The notes: generated from the letters alone by a model not told the origin. 64,000 nucleotides of DNA from Corynebacterium sp. MSK041 (GCF_030232265.1 NZ_JASPJK010000001.1:62001-126000), one strand, 5' to 3'; shown: positions 42,433-51,094, counted from the first letter of the stretch. Program-made: numbers and translations.

Positions 42433-42962
42433 ATAAGCAGGAGAAGTTGGCCCGTGAGTGGGCGGAGAAGAATTACCCGGAGTTTGTGAAGGCAGCGGAG
42501 GGGACTTTGGCTGCTGATTTGTTTGAGAAGGCTAAGGCCGCCGCTGAGTACATTCTGGAACACACCGCCCTGGAGACTATGGAAGGTGTGGAGTGGGACG
42601 ATGAGAAGCACCACTTGGCGGGGGCGACCACTCCGCGTGGTGATGTGGTGATGATGTGGCCTGATGAAGACGCGGGTGACATCGTGACGAGCAGGAGCGC
42701 CTGGCGGCGAGATCAGCTCACCCCGAATGGGAAGCGCTACAAGCTGGTCGAGGTCACCGGGCCGGATTACCCCGAGGTTTTGGAATCCTACGCTGATTTT
42801 CGTGACGCACCTGTGGGGACGATTGTGGCGAAGGATACTTTCGCCCCGTGGCTAAAGACTTCCGCTGATTCCTGGACAAGCGCATACGGCGAAGCGGTCA
42901 ATATTGGCATGGCTGCCAGGCCTGGAACTTTCCACGTCCTCCGGTGGGGTGATGAAGCATGA
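42429..42962 (+). CDS. 177-aa phage protein
   Basis: Unrecognised soluble protein; the N-terminal half is helical (REWAEKNYPEFVKAAEGTL), with a central acidic DEKHHLAG ... MMWPDEDAGDIVTSR and a C-terminal GTFHVLRWGDEA. AAGGAGG precedes its ATG inside the end of the previous gene. Stop overlaps the next start. Confidence 0.65.
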   Translation: MNKQEKLAREWAEKNYPEFVKAAEGTLAADLFEKAKAAAEYILEHTALETMEGVEWDDEKHHLAGATTPRGDVVMMWPDEDAGDIVTSRSAWRRDQLTPNGKRYKLVEVTGPDYPEVLESYADFRDAPVGTIVAKDTFAPWLKTSADSWTSAYGEAVNIGMAARPGTFHVLRWGDEA

Positions 42963-43084
42963 CACCGGAGCAAATCCATGAGCTACTAGACAACGCCACG
43001 CCTGGCCCGTGGGAAGCTCGGGCCACCTACGCCAACGGCACACCCATGACCAGGCAGCCACCACTCCCATCTACGACCAACTAG
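42959..43084 (+). CDS. 41-aa phage peptide
   Basis: ATG 42959 overlaps the previous stop (ATGA). MTPEQIHELLDNATPGPWE is the common start of phage Ead/Ea22-like N-termini, here ending early after ~40 residues, so it may be a truncated remnant of such a gene. Confidence 0.45.
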   Translation: MTPEQIHELLDNATPGPWEARATYANGTPMTRQPPLPSTTN

Positions 43085-43097
43085 TCAAAGAGACACA

Positions 43098-43277
43098 GTG
43101 ACCGACGACTTCTACATCTGCGAAATCCTCGTCACCCGCACCTGGCGCGACACCCTCGAAAGCGAATGGCTACCAGCCGAAAACACCGACTGGGGCACAC
43201 GCGACCAAGCCATCAACACCGCCGCCGAATGGGAAGCCGAAGGATACACCGCACGAATCAAGAAAAGACCCACCTAA
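43098..43277 (+). CDS. 59-aa phage protein
   Basis: GTG 43098 start after AAAGAGACACA. Sequence MTDDFYICEILVTRTWRD ... TAAEWEAEGYTARIKKRP, alpha/beta; unrecognised. TAATG overlap with the next gene. Confidence 0.55.
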   Translation: MTDDFYICEILVTRTWRDTLESEWLPAENTDWGTRDQAINTAAEWEAEGYTARIKKRPT

Positions 43278-43414
43278 TGACCCAATGCGCACACCCACAC
43301 TGCCGCAACCCTGCGACAGAAAAACCACCCAACCCCCGCATGTGCGTGGCACACCGGCACGCCCCCGTGTTCATCCAGCCACCACCACTACGCGACCAAG
43401 ACACAACCACATAA
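43277..43414 (+). CDS. 45-aa Cys/His-rich peptide
   Basis: MTQCAHPHCRNPATEKPPN ... RMCVAHRHAPV: CxxxxC and CxxH spacing suggests a small zinc knuckle. Starts inside the TAATG of the previous gene. Confidence 0.5.
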   Translation: MTQCAHPHCRNPATEKPPNPRMCVAHRHAPVFIQPPPLRDQDTTT

Positions 43415-43427
43415 AGGAGACGACTTC

Positions 43428-43604
43428 GTGGACACCGCGTTCATGCAGAAAATCCTCCGGAGATTCACCTCCGGCAAGAAACTCCCCGCCACCCAGCTAG
43501 AAGAACTTCTGCAGGGTGGCTTCATCATTTCCACCACAGACGACACCGACTACCAGCTCACAGTAGCCGGTGCCCAACTGCTGCAGAAAGGACCACACCA
43601 ATGA
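43428..43604 (+). CDS. 58-aa phage protein
   Basis: GTG 43428 preceded by AAAGGAGAC. FMQKILRRFTSGKKLPATQL then LLQGGFIISTTDDTDYQLT: winged-helix-like. Overlaps the next ATG (ATGA). Unknown. Confidence 0.55.
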   Translation: MDTAFMQKILRRFTSGKKLPATQLEELLQGGFIISTTDDTDYQLTVAGAQLLQKGPHQ

Positions 43605-44008
43605 GCAACTGGATGAGCAAAGACCTCACCCTCGACCTACTGGCAATCGGCATCCACTCCCTGAACAAAATTCACCAGCGGATCTCACAGGAACCGGGGG
43701 AGTGGCCAAGTGAGACACCACCCGCTACGGAGGTGCTGCCTTCTGCGGAGCCGGAGCTGAAACCAGCACTAGCGCCGGGGTCGGAGGAGCCGGCAGCGCA
43801 GGAAGACGACGGCCAGGCGCTACGAGCCGAAGCACAAACCCTGCTCCGCACCATCAACCAAACCCACGGCAAAGACGGCATCACATGGATCACCGGCACC
43901 CTCTTCCCACACTTCGGAGTCACCAGCCTCACCGAAGTACCCGCCGACAAACTCCCAGAGCTGATCACCATGGCCAAGACCTACACGGATGAAAGGAGCG
44001 CAGCATGA
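43601..44008 (+). CDS. 135-aa phage protein with C-terminal helical domain
   Basis: Pro/Glu-rich linker in the middle; the C-terminal ~60 residues (RAEAQTLLRTINQTHGKDG ... FGVTSLTEVPADKLPELI) resemble the small domain found at the end of phage recombination/replication accessory proteins. It overlaps the DUF2800 gene by ATGA, so a role beside that nuclease is plausible but inferred. Confidence 0.6.
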   Translation: MSNWMSKDLTLDLLAIGIHSLNKIHQRISQEPGEWPSETPPATEVLPSAEPELKPALAPGSEEPAAQEDDGQALRAEAQTLLRTINQTHGKDGITWITGTLFPHFGVTSLTEVPADKLPELITMAKTYTDERSAA

Positions 44009-45552
44009 CCGAGGTACGCACCTTGTTGAGGGTGTACGACATCGACAGCAAGAAAGACCTCGTCTACGACACCACCACCTACACACCCGTGCTCGAAGCA
44101 CCCGAAGGAGGCTGGACGTACGAGGATAAGCTCGAGCTCGAGCAGGCCGCGAACGACAAGGAACTACAGTTCGTCCGCACACACAAGGGCGAGGTGTGGC
44201 GGATCGCCCTGTACCAGTTCAACAAGAAGTCCATCACCCTCAACGACCCCCGCACACCAGCGCACGGTGGGCGTCAGCGCGTCAAATACGAGGAGATCGA
44301 CTCGCTCGGCACCTGCCGACATGACGGCGAGGACCACGCTGACGAGGAGCCGGAAGCTGCGTCTGCGGTCGCCCAGGCGCCCGAACACACGGACCGTGCC
44401 CATGCTCTGCTCTCCGCATCCAGCGCTCACAGGTGGATCAACTGCACCCCCGCCCCCTACCTCGAAGCGCAGCACCCGGACAGCGACTCCGAAGCAGCAG
44501 CAGAAGGCACCACCGCCCACGAACTCGCCGAACACAAGCTGCGTCAAGCCCTCAACGAACCCACTCGACGGCCCGAGTCCGACTGGATTGACGAGGACAT
44601 GGAAGACCACACCGATACCTACGTCGACCATGTCATGGCTGAACTCCACCGCACGAAGCAGCAGTCGCCCGGAGCGTTCCTCGCCATCGAGCAGCGCCTA
44701 GATTTTTCCCACATTGTGCCCGACGGATTCGGCACCTCAGACGCCACCATCGTCGGTGACGGCACCATGACCATTGTTGACTTCAAGTACGGCAAGGGTG
44801 TCAAGGTTGATGCGGAGGATAATCCGCAGATGCGCCTGTATGCGCTTGGGGCGCTGGCGCAGTTCGGCATGATCTACGACATCCACACCGTGCGCATGGT
44901 GATCTTCCAGCCACGGATCAACAACATCAGCACAGACGAAGTGCCGGTGGAGGAGCTCACCCAGTGGGCAGAAGATGTTGTTCGACCCGCAGCCGCGTTG
45001 GCGATTGCGGGGGAGGGGCAGCTGCAGGCAGGCACGTGGTGCCAGTTCTGCCGCCACGCACCACAATGCACCGCACTCGCCAAGCAGATGTTCGCACCAA
45101 TCCCCACCACAGGGGACGCGTTCACACCGACTGCCCCGGACCCGGACACCTTGACCGATGAGCAGATCACCCAGATCGTGTCCGTGTCCACCGAGCTTAA
45201 GAAATGGCTCGGCAAGGTAGAAGCTCACGCCCTGGCGCAGGCCAACAACGGCCACGTCTACCCCGGTTTGAAGCTTGTCGAAGGTCGCTCGGTGCGCAAG
45301 TACACCGACACTGACGCTGTCGCCGCTGTGGTCACCTCGGAGACTGCGGAGGACCCGTACAAGCCACGGGAAGTCCTCGGCATCACCGCGATGACGAAGC
45401 TGCTCGGCAAGAAGCAGTTCGATGAGCTACTCGGCCGCTACGTCCACAAGCCGGAGGGCAAGCCCACCTTAGTGCCTGTGTCGGATAAACGACCCGCGCT
45501 CGAGGTGGCCACCGCCGAGACAGTGTTCGAACCAATAGGGGAGAGCGCATGA
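44005..45552 (+). CDS. DUF2800 PD-(D/E)XK nuclease-like protein
   Basis: 515 aa. An unusual ~125-residue N-terminal extension (TLLRVYDIDSKKDLVYDTTT...) precedes a DUF2800 domain: LLSASSAHRWINCTPAPYLE, EGTTAHELAEHKL, then GTSDATIVGDGTMTIVDFKYGKG with the D...DxK nuclease core. Cys residues in TWCQFCRHAPQC form a Cas4/AddB-like metal or Fe-S site. These phage genes pair with DUF2815 in replication/recombination modules, as here. Confidence 0.82.
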   Translation: MTEVRTLLRVYDIDSKKDLVYDTTTYTPVLEAPEGGWTYEDKLELEQAANDKELQFVRTHKGEVWRIALYQFNKKSITLNDPRTPAHGGRQRVKYEEIDSLGTCRHDGEDHADEEPEAASAVAQAPEHTDRAHALLSASSAHRWINCTPAPYLEAQHPDSDSEAAAEGTTAHELAEHKLRQALNEPTRRPESDWIDEDMEDHTDTYVDHVMAELHRTKQQSPGAFLAIEQRLDFSHIVPDGFGTSDATIVGDGTMTIVDFKYGKGVKVDAEDNPQMRLYALGALAQFGMIYDIHTVRMVIFQPRINNISTDEVPVEELTQWAEDVVRPAAALAIAGEGQLQAGTWCQFCRHAPQCTALAKQMFAPIPTTGDAFTPTAPDPDTLTDEQITQIVSVSTELKKWLGKVEAHALAQANNGHVYPGLKLVEGRSVRKYTDTDAVAAVVTSETAEDPYKPREVLGITAMTKLLGKKQFDELLGRYVHKPEGKPTLVPVSDKRPALEVATAETVFEPIGESA

Positions 45553-45800
45553 CCTACTACGTGACCATCCCCCAGAAATACCGGTACGAGCCACACCCCT
45601 GTGGCGAGTATCAACCTGACGACCTCATCCTGATCGAGGCCGACAGCGAACCAGAAGCACGCTCACTCGTCAGCCGACACCTACAGCACTTCTGGGCATT
45701 CATCTACACCAACGACACCGTACGCATGGAAAACCACCCGAACGGCGTAACCCACATCATCCACCGCGACGGATCCCTCGAGACCGTCCGCACCAACTAG
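45549..45800 (+). CDS. 83-aa phage protein
   Basis: Unrecognised. Alpha/beta with aromatic residues (YRYEPHPCGEY, RHLQHFWAFIYTNDT). ATGA overlap with the DUF2800 gene; 22 bp before DUF2815. Confidence 0.55.
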   Translation: MTYYVTIPQKYRYEPHPCGEYQPDDLILIEADSEPEARSLVSRHLQHFWAFIYTNDTVRMENHPNGVTHIIHRDGSLETVRTN

Positions 45801-45822
45801 ATCCAAGGAGGATCAACACATC

Positions 45823-46407
45823 ATGGCTAAATCCAACCGCGACGTCACCGCAGCAGGCCGACTGTCCTACCCGAACCTGTTCGTCCCACGTGCCGCAAAC
45901 GACCAAGCAGCACCCAAATACTCCGCGACCCTGCTCATCCCCAAGAGCGACACCGCCACCATCCAGCGCGTCCAGGCCGCCATCGACGCAGCAGTCCAAG
46001 ACGGAGTCGACCGCCACGTCTTCAAGCAGCCCATCGACCCCTCACGCTCCAAGTACCCGCCGCTGCGCGACGGCGACCTCCCCAACGACTCCGGCGAACC
46101 ACGCGGCCCAGAATTCGCAGGCCACTGGTTCATCGCAGCTAAAGCAGGCACCCAACGCAAGCCGTTCATCGTCGACCCACAGCTGCAGCCCATCATCGAC
46201 GAAAACGACATCTACGCCGGCTGCTACGTCAACATGGCCGTCCAGTTCTACGCCTACGAAAACTCCGGCAACAAAGGCATCTCCGCAGCACTCGTCGGCA
46301 TCCAATTCGCCAAGGACGGCGAACGCCTCGGCGGGCCCGCCCTTGAGGCAGAAGACGTCTTCGGCGTCATCGGCGGAGGCGATGTAGCAGGCGGTCTTGG
46401 CTTCTAA
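45823..46407 (+). CDS. DUF2815 single-strand DNA-binding-like protein
   Basis: 194 aa. GRLSYPNLFVPRAANDQAAP, KYSATLLIPKSDTATI, KYPPLRDGDLPNDSGEPRGP and GISAALVGIQFAKDGERLGG identify DUF2815, an OB-fold SSB-like family of phage replication modules. CCAAGGAGGATC provides a strong RBS. Confidence 0.85.
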   Translation: MAKSNRDVTAAGRLSYPNLFVPRAANDQAAPKYSATLLIPKSDTATIQRVQAAIDAAVQDGVDRHVFKQPIDPSRSKYPPLRDGDLPNDSGEPRGPEFAGHWFIAAKAGTQRKPFIVDPQLQPIIDENDIYAGCYVNMAVQFYAYENSGNKGISAALVGIQFAKDGERLGGPALEAEDVFGVIGGGDVAGGLGF

Positions 46408-46828
46408 CCAGCACCTGCTGTTCACCCCAGACGGCATCACCTGTGACAAGTGTGGAGAAGTCAGCCCCAACGACTACCTCCACACCCTCCACCACAGCAG
46501 ACACCCAGTGGACGGCATGTGCCACACCCAGCGCAACGCGCTCATCCGCATCGCCTACTGGCCAGAAGAACCATGGTTGCCCACCCTGGCACAACACGTC
46601 GCCAACGCCCGCAACCACCACTGCACAGAAGCAGACATCCAACACGCCATCACCCAACGACAAAAGAAAGGAGGCCACCAATGGAATTCACCTTCACCAA
46701 CACAGTCCCACCAAAAGCAGGCCGCAACACCATCGACCACGCCAACGCGGAAGAGCTCGTCAACGCCTGCATCGACAACCCCGGCAAATGGGCACAAGTC
46801 CCCATCACCTACCTCTACCCAGAAGTAG
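46397..46828 (+). CDS. Cys-containing phage protein, uncertain 3' end
   Basis: TTG 46397 start overlapping DUF2815 by 11 bp. The first ~95 residues look real, with a CxxC (GITCDKCGEVS) and WPEEPWLPTLAQHVANARNH. The last ~49 codons overlap the next gene in another frame and are low-complexity Ser/Thr/Pro, so the true product may be shorter or this frame may be obsolete. Confidence 0.4.
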   Translation: MASNQHLLFTPDGITCDKCGEVSPNDYLHTLHHSRHPVDGMCHTQRNALIRIAYWPEEPWLPTLAQHVANARNHHCTEADIQHAITQRQKKGGHQWNSPSPTQSHQKQAATPSTTPTRKSSSTPASTTPANGHKSPSPTSTQK

Positions 46829-47004
46829 AAGGCGCCGAACGAACCAAGCTCCGCAGCCGTGCAAGCAACCTCACCAACCGCATCAATAGCGGAACGCAAT
46901 CCCCCTTCGACGCCTACGACGCCGAAGCAAAATCACGCGGAACAGACATCTACATCCGCATCAACATCACACAACGACGGCGCCGCCAACTCGACGACTT
47001 CTAA
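46681..47004 (+). CDS. 107-aa phage protein
   Basis: ATG 46681 behind GAAAGGAGGCCACCA, the best RBS in this block. AGRNTIDHANAEELVNACID and GKWAQVPITYLYPEVEGAER, ending in basic ITQRRRRQLDDF. Unrecognised; followed by a clear terminator. Confidence 0.7.
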   Translation: MEFTFTNTVPPKAGRNTIDHANAEELVNACIDNPGKWAQVPITYLYPEVEGAERTKLRSRASNLTNRINSGTQSPFDAYDAEAKSRGTDIYIRINITQRRRRQLDDF

Positions 47005-47024
47005 AACGAAGTCGCACCCCTTAT

Positions 47025-47059
47025 AAGCCCCCGCAATGTCACTCGCACTGTGGGGGCTT
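47025..47059 (+). terminator. Terminator separating the early block from the CRISPR operon
   Basis: AAGCCCCC (47025-47032) and GGGGGCTT (47052-47059) with T-run TTTCCC. The CRISPR operon therefore probably has its own promoter in 47060-47120. Confidence 0.7.
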
Positions 47060-47120
47060 TCCCAAACTTCCCACACAACTTCATAACCAGAAATTGTTCG
47101 ACCATGATCGGAAGAACCCC

Positions 47121-47687
47121 ATGCACCAAACTGTTTGCACACTATCCCGCGCAGCACGCAACCTGACGCACGATTCGCAGGCGATGCACCGCACCCTCAA
47201 GCATGACATCGAGGGAGACTTCCTCTGGGCACTCCCAGACCAGAAAACGCTTGTCATCCAGCACGAAACACCAGTCCACTGGCCCAATGTGCTCCCCGGC
47301 GTGATCGCACGCACCCACACAGTAGACGTGCATACACCGATTACCGGCGCGCCTATTCACTGGGCGCTGATCGCCAACCCCACGAAATCCGTCAGCCGCG
47401 GCATGGGGAAGCGCGGAAAACGCACCCCACTAGGCCCAGACGAATGGGAGCCGTGGGTACGCCGGAAACTCCAGGACGCAATCAACATCCACGACCTGGA
47501 CGCGCACCTCATGCCTGTGGCACGCGGCAACCGCCACACGATGACCACCTATCACCGGCGCGTCATGTACACCGGCACAGGCACCGTCACCAACCAGCAG
47601 GCCCTCGCACAGCTGATACATGACGGTGTAGGTGCAGGCAAAGCCTACGGCTGTGGCCTACTCATCACACAGGAGGTCACCGTATGA
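47121..47687 (+). CDS. cas6e: Cas6e-type CRISPR RNA endonuclease
   Basis: 188 aa. It aligns with E. coli Cas6e over its length: DSQAMHRTLK corresponds to the region with catalytic His20 (here H23), ALIANPTKS to the LRANPIK strand, WEPWVRRKLQDA to the central helix, and GVGAGKAYGCGLLIT to the Gly-rich C-terminal loop that binds repeat RNA. Cas6e cuts at the base of repeat hairpins and stays bound to the crRNA. ATG 47121 follows GGAAGA; ATG 47094 is an alternative start. First gene of a tightly overlapping operon. No repeat array is seen nearby. Confidence 0.88.
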   Translation: MHQTVCTLSRAARNLTHDSQAMHRTLKHDIEGDFLWALPDQKTLVIQHETPVHWPNVLPGVIARTHTVDVHTPITGAPIHWALIANPTKSVSRGMGKRGKRTPLGPDEWEPWVRRKLQDAINIHDLDAHLMPVARGNRHTMTTYHRRVMYTGTGTVTNQQALAQLIHDGVGAGKAYGCGLLITQEVTV

Positions 47688-48427
47688 CCAGCGCACAAAA
47701 ACTGACCTGGCACACAGCCGGCTCCCCACCCGTCCCCGGCGCGAAAGGAAAACTCCTCAAAGCCCAACCCGCCGTGTGCGCCGTCACCGGGGAACACGAA
47801 GAAGTCACCGCCGACGCGAAGCGCGCACTGGGTGAGAACTTCACCGACCAGTCACTCTGGCAAGCACACAGCGGTCGTGTCGGGGCGCCGGCACTGTGGT
47901 GCTGTAGCGGCAAGGGGAAAGAATCACCCCGCATGTGGACGTGGGTGTGCGCCCCCGGTGAAACACTCCCGGACAGTGCTGAGAAAGCACCACTGCATGT
48001 GCCTGGCCTGTGCCAGACCAACCGGGGTAATACCCGCCCCGTGATCGACATACTGTGCGCCCCGCCTGCTGGCGAGTGGGTGGTGTGTGTCGCCGTGTCC
48101 GGCCAGAAGCACGTCCTACCGTACGCCCGCACCAACCACGGTGGCGGTGAGTGGACGGTGCGGATGGAGGACACCACGATCACCGCCACGTCAGATCAAT
48201 GGGCACATGTCTTCGGCCACGCCCTGGCGCTACGCCGTCTCGGCGTACCAGCAGAAGACATCGTGTCTGGCACACCCGCCTACATCAAGACCCCCGAAGC
48301 GCTCGAAGCGTGGCGACACCACGCCGAAGCACTCGACCCATACCGAACCGCACCCATCACACAGCTGGCCCTGTGGTGCATCACAAAACCAATCATGGAG
48401 GACACCAATGACTACCCCAACCCCTGA
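47684..48427 (+). CDS. csf1: Type IV CRISPR large subunit Csf1
   Basis: 247 aa, overlapping cas6e by ATGA. Csf1-like features: PAVCAVTG near residue 32, GENFTDQSLWQAHSG around 51-64, a CC pair at 73-74, and RMWTWVCAPGE, i.e. a reduced zinc-finger region as in type IV large subunits. The C-terminal ~80 residues (WAHVFGHALALRRLGVPAEDI) are helical. Identification rests on these motifs plus position between cas6e and cas7/cas5 homologues. It would recognise targets or cap the crRNA 5' end; no HD or nuclease motif is present. Confidence 0.72.
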   Translation: MTSAQKLTWHTAGSPPVPGAKGKLLKAQPAVCAVTGEHEEVTADAKRALGENFTDQSLWQAHSGRVGAPALWCCSGKGKESPRMWTWVCAPGETLPDSAEKAPLHVPGLCQTNRGNTRPVIDILCAPPAGEWVVCVAVSGQKHVLPYARTNHGGGEWTVRMEDTTITATSDQWAHVFGHALALRRLGVPAEDIVSGTPAYIKTPEALEAWRHHAEALDPYRTAPITQLALWCITKPIMEDTNDYPNP

Positions 48428-48788
48428 CCAACTCGACCAGGCCACAATCGACCTGATCTTCGCACTGCGTGACTCACTCACCGATGACGGCCCTAACCGT
48501 ATTGATTTCTGGGGAGGACGCGTCACCACAGCAATCCAGACCGCAGCAGCAGGCAGCGACAACGCGGGCCAGGCAATCACCACAGCAGCCCACAAACTCC
48601 AGATCGAGACGCTACGCACAGCCACCGCCAAGACCGCGAAGCAGGCCGCACACGTCATCGACCAGGACTACCCGGCCTGGGCAGCCCACGTGGACAAGAA
48701 CATCGTCTACATCGTCGCCCTGGCCGCCGTCGAGAACAAGGCCCGCAAAACCACCAAGACCACCAAGACCGAGGAGATTCCGTTCTAA
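48408..48788 (+). CDS. Candidate small subunit Cas11 (Csf4-like)
   Basis: 126 aa, all-helical (LDQATIDLIFALRDSL, AGQAITTAAHKLQIETLRTA) with a Lys/Thr-rich tail. No strong family signature visible. Called from size, helical content and position between csf1 and csf2, where type IV-B loci carry a cas11 gene. ATG 48408 overlaps csf1 by 20 bp and follows GGAGG. Confidence 0.5.
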   Translation: MTTPTPDQLDQATIDLIFALRDSLTDDGPNRIDFWGGRVTTAIQTAAAGSDNAGQAITTAAHKLQIETLRTATAKTAKQAAHVIDQDYPAWAAHVDKNIVYIVALAAVENKARKTTKTTKTEEIPF

Positions 48789-49645
48789 TGACCACCATCA
48801 CCCCCACCCCACAGACCACAATCACCCTGACCGTTGACCTGACAGCACCGTTCCACCACGGGGCCGGCACCTCAGGCAACACCAGCCTGCTACGCACCCA
48901 AGATGTAGTGCAGCCAGACGGCACTGTCGCCCGCGTCCCCTTCCTCTCCGCCGCCAGTATCCGACACGCACTCCGCGACGCTCTCGCATGGCACACAGCT
49001 CACACCCTCGGCATTCAGCCAGGCACCCTGTCCAAGGGCGCCGTCGATCTGCTCTGGACGGGTGGGGCTGTATCCTCCACCGGGTCACGTACTGACCTTG
49101 ACATGATGCGTCGTGTCGAAGAGTATTACCCGGCACTGGCCATGCTTGGCTACGCCGCCAAGAGCGACATCATCACAGGTACGCTGCGAGCGTCCGACAT
49201 GATCCTGGTCTGCCAAGAGAATGATTGGCGACTCCCCAAAAACCTGCGTGGGGCGCGCCGTGCTGCTGCGTACCGCACCGAGGAATTCGGCACCCGCCAC
49301 GACCAAGCCACCAGCCCAGCAGGGCGCTACCTCACCATCGTGGACGAGGTGGACACCGCACAGATGATCTGGGACACCCAGACCCTGGCGGCAGGCTCCA
49401 CCCTCCACGGCACCGTATCGCTCACTCCGGCAGCGACCAGCATGCACCGCATCGCACTCGGCGCAGCACTCGAATTGTGGGCACCTGGCGGGCAGGTCGC
49501 TATCGGCGCGAAGACAGCCCAAGGCTACGGAACTGGCACCCTGCGTGACCACACTCCACGCGCAGACCAGCTACAAGAGTGGACTACCCACCTCACCGAC
49601 CACAAGCAGGACATTCTGGACCTGCTCACAGAGCTGGGGGAATAG
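48788..49645 (+). CDS. csf2: Cas7-type backbone subunit Csf2
   Basis: 285 aa RAMP/Cas7 protein. N-terminal strand and Gly loop DLTAPFHHGAGTSGNTSLLR, then VPFLSAASIRHALRDALAWH, EEYYPALAMLGYAAKSDI, and a C-terminal AIGAKTAQGYGTGT, the Csf2/Csm3-like pattern. It would polymerise along RNA to form the effector filament. TAATG overlap with the Cas11 candidate and 2-bp gap to csf3 indicate stoichiometric co-translation. Confidence 0.8.
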   Translation: MTTITPTPQTTITLTVDLTAPFHHGAGTSGNTSLLRTQDVVQPDGTVARVPFLSAASIRHALRDALAWHTAHTLGIQPGTLSKGAVDLLWTGGAVSSTGSRTDLDMMRRVEEYYPALAMLGYAAKSDIITGTLRASDMILVCQENDWRLPKNLRGARRAAAYRTEEFGTRHDQATSPAGRYLTIVDEVDTAQMIWDTQTLAAGSTLHGTVSLTPAATSMHRIALGAALELWAPGGQVAIGAKTAQGYGTGTLRDHTPRADQLQEWTTHLTDHKQDILDLLTELGE

Positions 49646-49646
49646 A

Positions 49647-50240
49647 GTGCACGCCACCATCATCGCCCACCTTGACACCCCAATCATTGGTGAGGTCGGC
49701 CCACTCGACGGCCCACTGGCATGGGCAGCATGGCAGCAAGCCGAAGCCGACGGAGACGAACTCCCCCCAATCAGTGATGACTACTGCCACGACTTCGACC
49801 TAGGCCTACACACCTGGACACGCGGCGACTACTGGGGCTGGTGCATATCCCGCCCACACACCGACCCCGCACACCACACCAGCGTGGAGATACGCCGCCG
49901 CCCACCCACCGGCCCAATGGCGATCTACACACAGGCCAAAGAGCACCACCACGGACTCGGCCCACTCAAAGCCCGCAACGTCACCCTGGCAGCCACCTGG
50001 CACACCACCATCACCTGGCACGCCCACATCGACAATAAACAGCGTGTCGAGCAGCTACTGGCACACATCACCCACCTAGGAGCACGCCACCGCAACGGCC
50101 ACGGCCACATCACCCGATGGGAGATCACACCAGGCCCCACCAACGGCTGGCAAGACCGCCCATTACCTGACCCACACGGACAACCAATGCGAGTACGCGC
50201 CCCCTACTGGCACCCCACAGAGAGGACACCATGCAGCTAG
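49647..50240 (+). CDS. csf3: Cas5-type subunit Csf3
   Basis: 197 aa from GTG 49647. Csf3-type hallmarks: LDTPIIGEVGPLDGPLAWAAW at the N-terminus, GPLKARNVTLAATWHTTITW centrally, and a Gly/His-rich GARHRNGHGHITRWEI near the end. It would cap the 5' end of the guide-bound filament. Overlaps the methyltransferase gene by 10 bp. Confidence 0.78.
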   Translation: MHATIIAHLDTPIIGEVGPLDGPLAWAAWQQAEADGDELPPISDDYCHDFDLGLHTWTRGDYWGWCISRPHTDPAHHTSVEIRRRPPTGPMAIYTQAKEHHHGLGPLKARNVTLAATWHTTITWHAHIDNKQRVEQLLAHITHLGARHRNGHGHITRWEITPGPTNGWQDRPLPDPHGQPMRVRAPYWHPTERTPCS

Positions 50241-51094
50241 AACTCGGAAAAGGCTACGACTGCAACGGCATCAAACCGTGGACAGTCCTCCGCAAAGACT
50301 CCAAAGACTGGCAACGCCAACGAAAACAACTCATCGAGCAGCACGCCCTGGACGACCGTGGTGGTAGGCCAGATGCAGCAATCTACACAGGCGCGAAAAC
50401 CAAATCGCACCAGCGCATCAGTGGCGGCGCATCCGTCTTTGACCCTGCCCTCGCACAGTGTCTCACCGCCTGGTACACCCCACCCGGCGGGACCATCATT
50501 GACCCCTTCGCTGGCGGACCCACCCGTGGAGTGATCGCGCACAGTCTAGGACGGAACTACATGGGAATTGACCTCATGCAATCCCAGGTGGAGTACAACC
50601 GCACCAACCACAAGGGGCCACAGTGGCGGCACGGCGACGCGCTCACCGTGCTGCGCTCCTTGCCAGACGCGAGCTTCGACGCGGCACTGACATGCCCACC
50701 ATATTGGGACTTGGAGCGCTACTCTGATGACCCACGTGACCTGTCCACAATGGGTAAGGCTGAGTTCCTGGACACCCACGCCAAGATCATTACTGAGACA
50801 GCCCGCGTCCTTAAAGAGGACAGCTTTGCTGTGTGGATCATCGGCGATAAACGCGATAAGCACGGCCACCTCGCAGGCCTGCCGTGGCACACCATCGAAG
50901 CCTTCCACGACGCGGGGATGCCACTGGTCAATGACCACATTCTGGTCACACCAGTCGGATCAAAATTCTGGACACTCGGACGCACATTCCGCGCCACACG
51001 CACCGCCACACGCCTACACCAATACGTCCTCGTATTCATCAAGGGCGACAGGCGTGAAGCCACCACAAAGATCACAGGAGGGGAGCAATGCTGA
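50231..51094 (+). CDS. DNA methyltransferase (N6-adenine or N4-cytosine)
   Basis: 287 aa. SAM-binding motif DPFAGGPTRGVIAHSLGRN and catalytic motif TCPPYWDLERYS (CPPY type), then a substrate-helix region. A ~60-residue N-terminal part (KPWTVLRKDSKDWQRQRKQL) precedes. No restriction enzyme lies beside it, so it is an orphan methylase, either protecting phage DNA or acting with the neighbouring CRISPR operon, with which it is translationally overlapped. Confidence 0.82.
   Translation: MQLELGKGYDCNGIKPWTVLRKDSKDWQRQRKQLIEQHALDDRGGRPDAAIYTGAKTKSHQRISGGASVFDPALAQCLTAWYTPPGGTIIDPFAGGPTRGVIAHSLGRNYMGIDLMQSQVEYNRTNHKGPQWRHGDALTVLRSLPDASFDAALTCPPYWDLERYSDDPRDLSTMGKAEFLDTHAKIITETARVLKEDSFAVWIIGDKRDKHGHLAGLPWHTIEAFHDAGMPLVNDHILVTPVGSKFWTLGRTFRATRTATRLHQYVLVFIKGDRREATTKITGGEQC

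Noticed and set aside
47005-47120. CRISPR array next to the cas6e-csf operon
   Set aside because: I looked for repeated 28-37-mers with spacers here and in other prophage gaps. Only one terminator hairpin is present, with no direct repeats.
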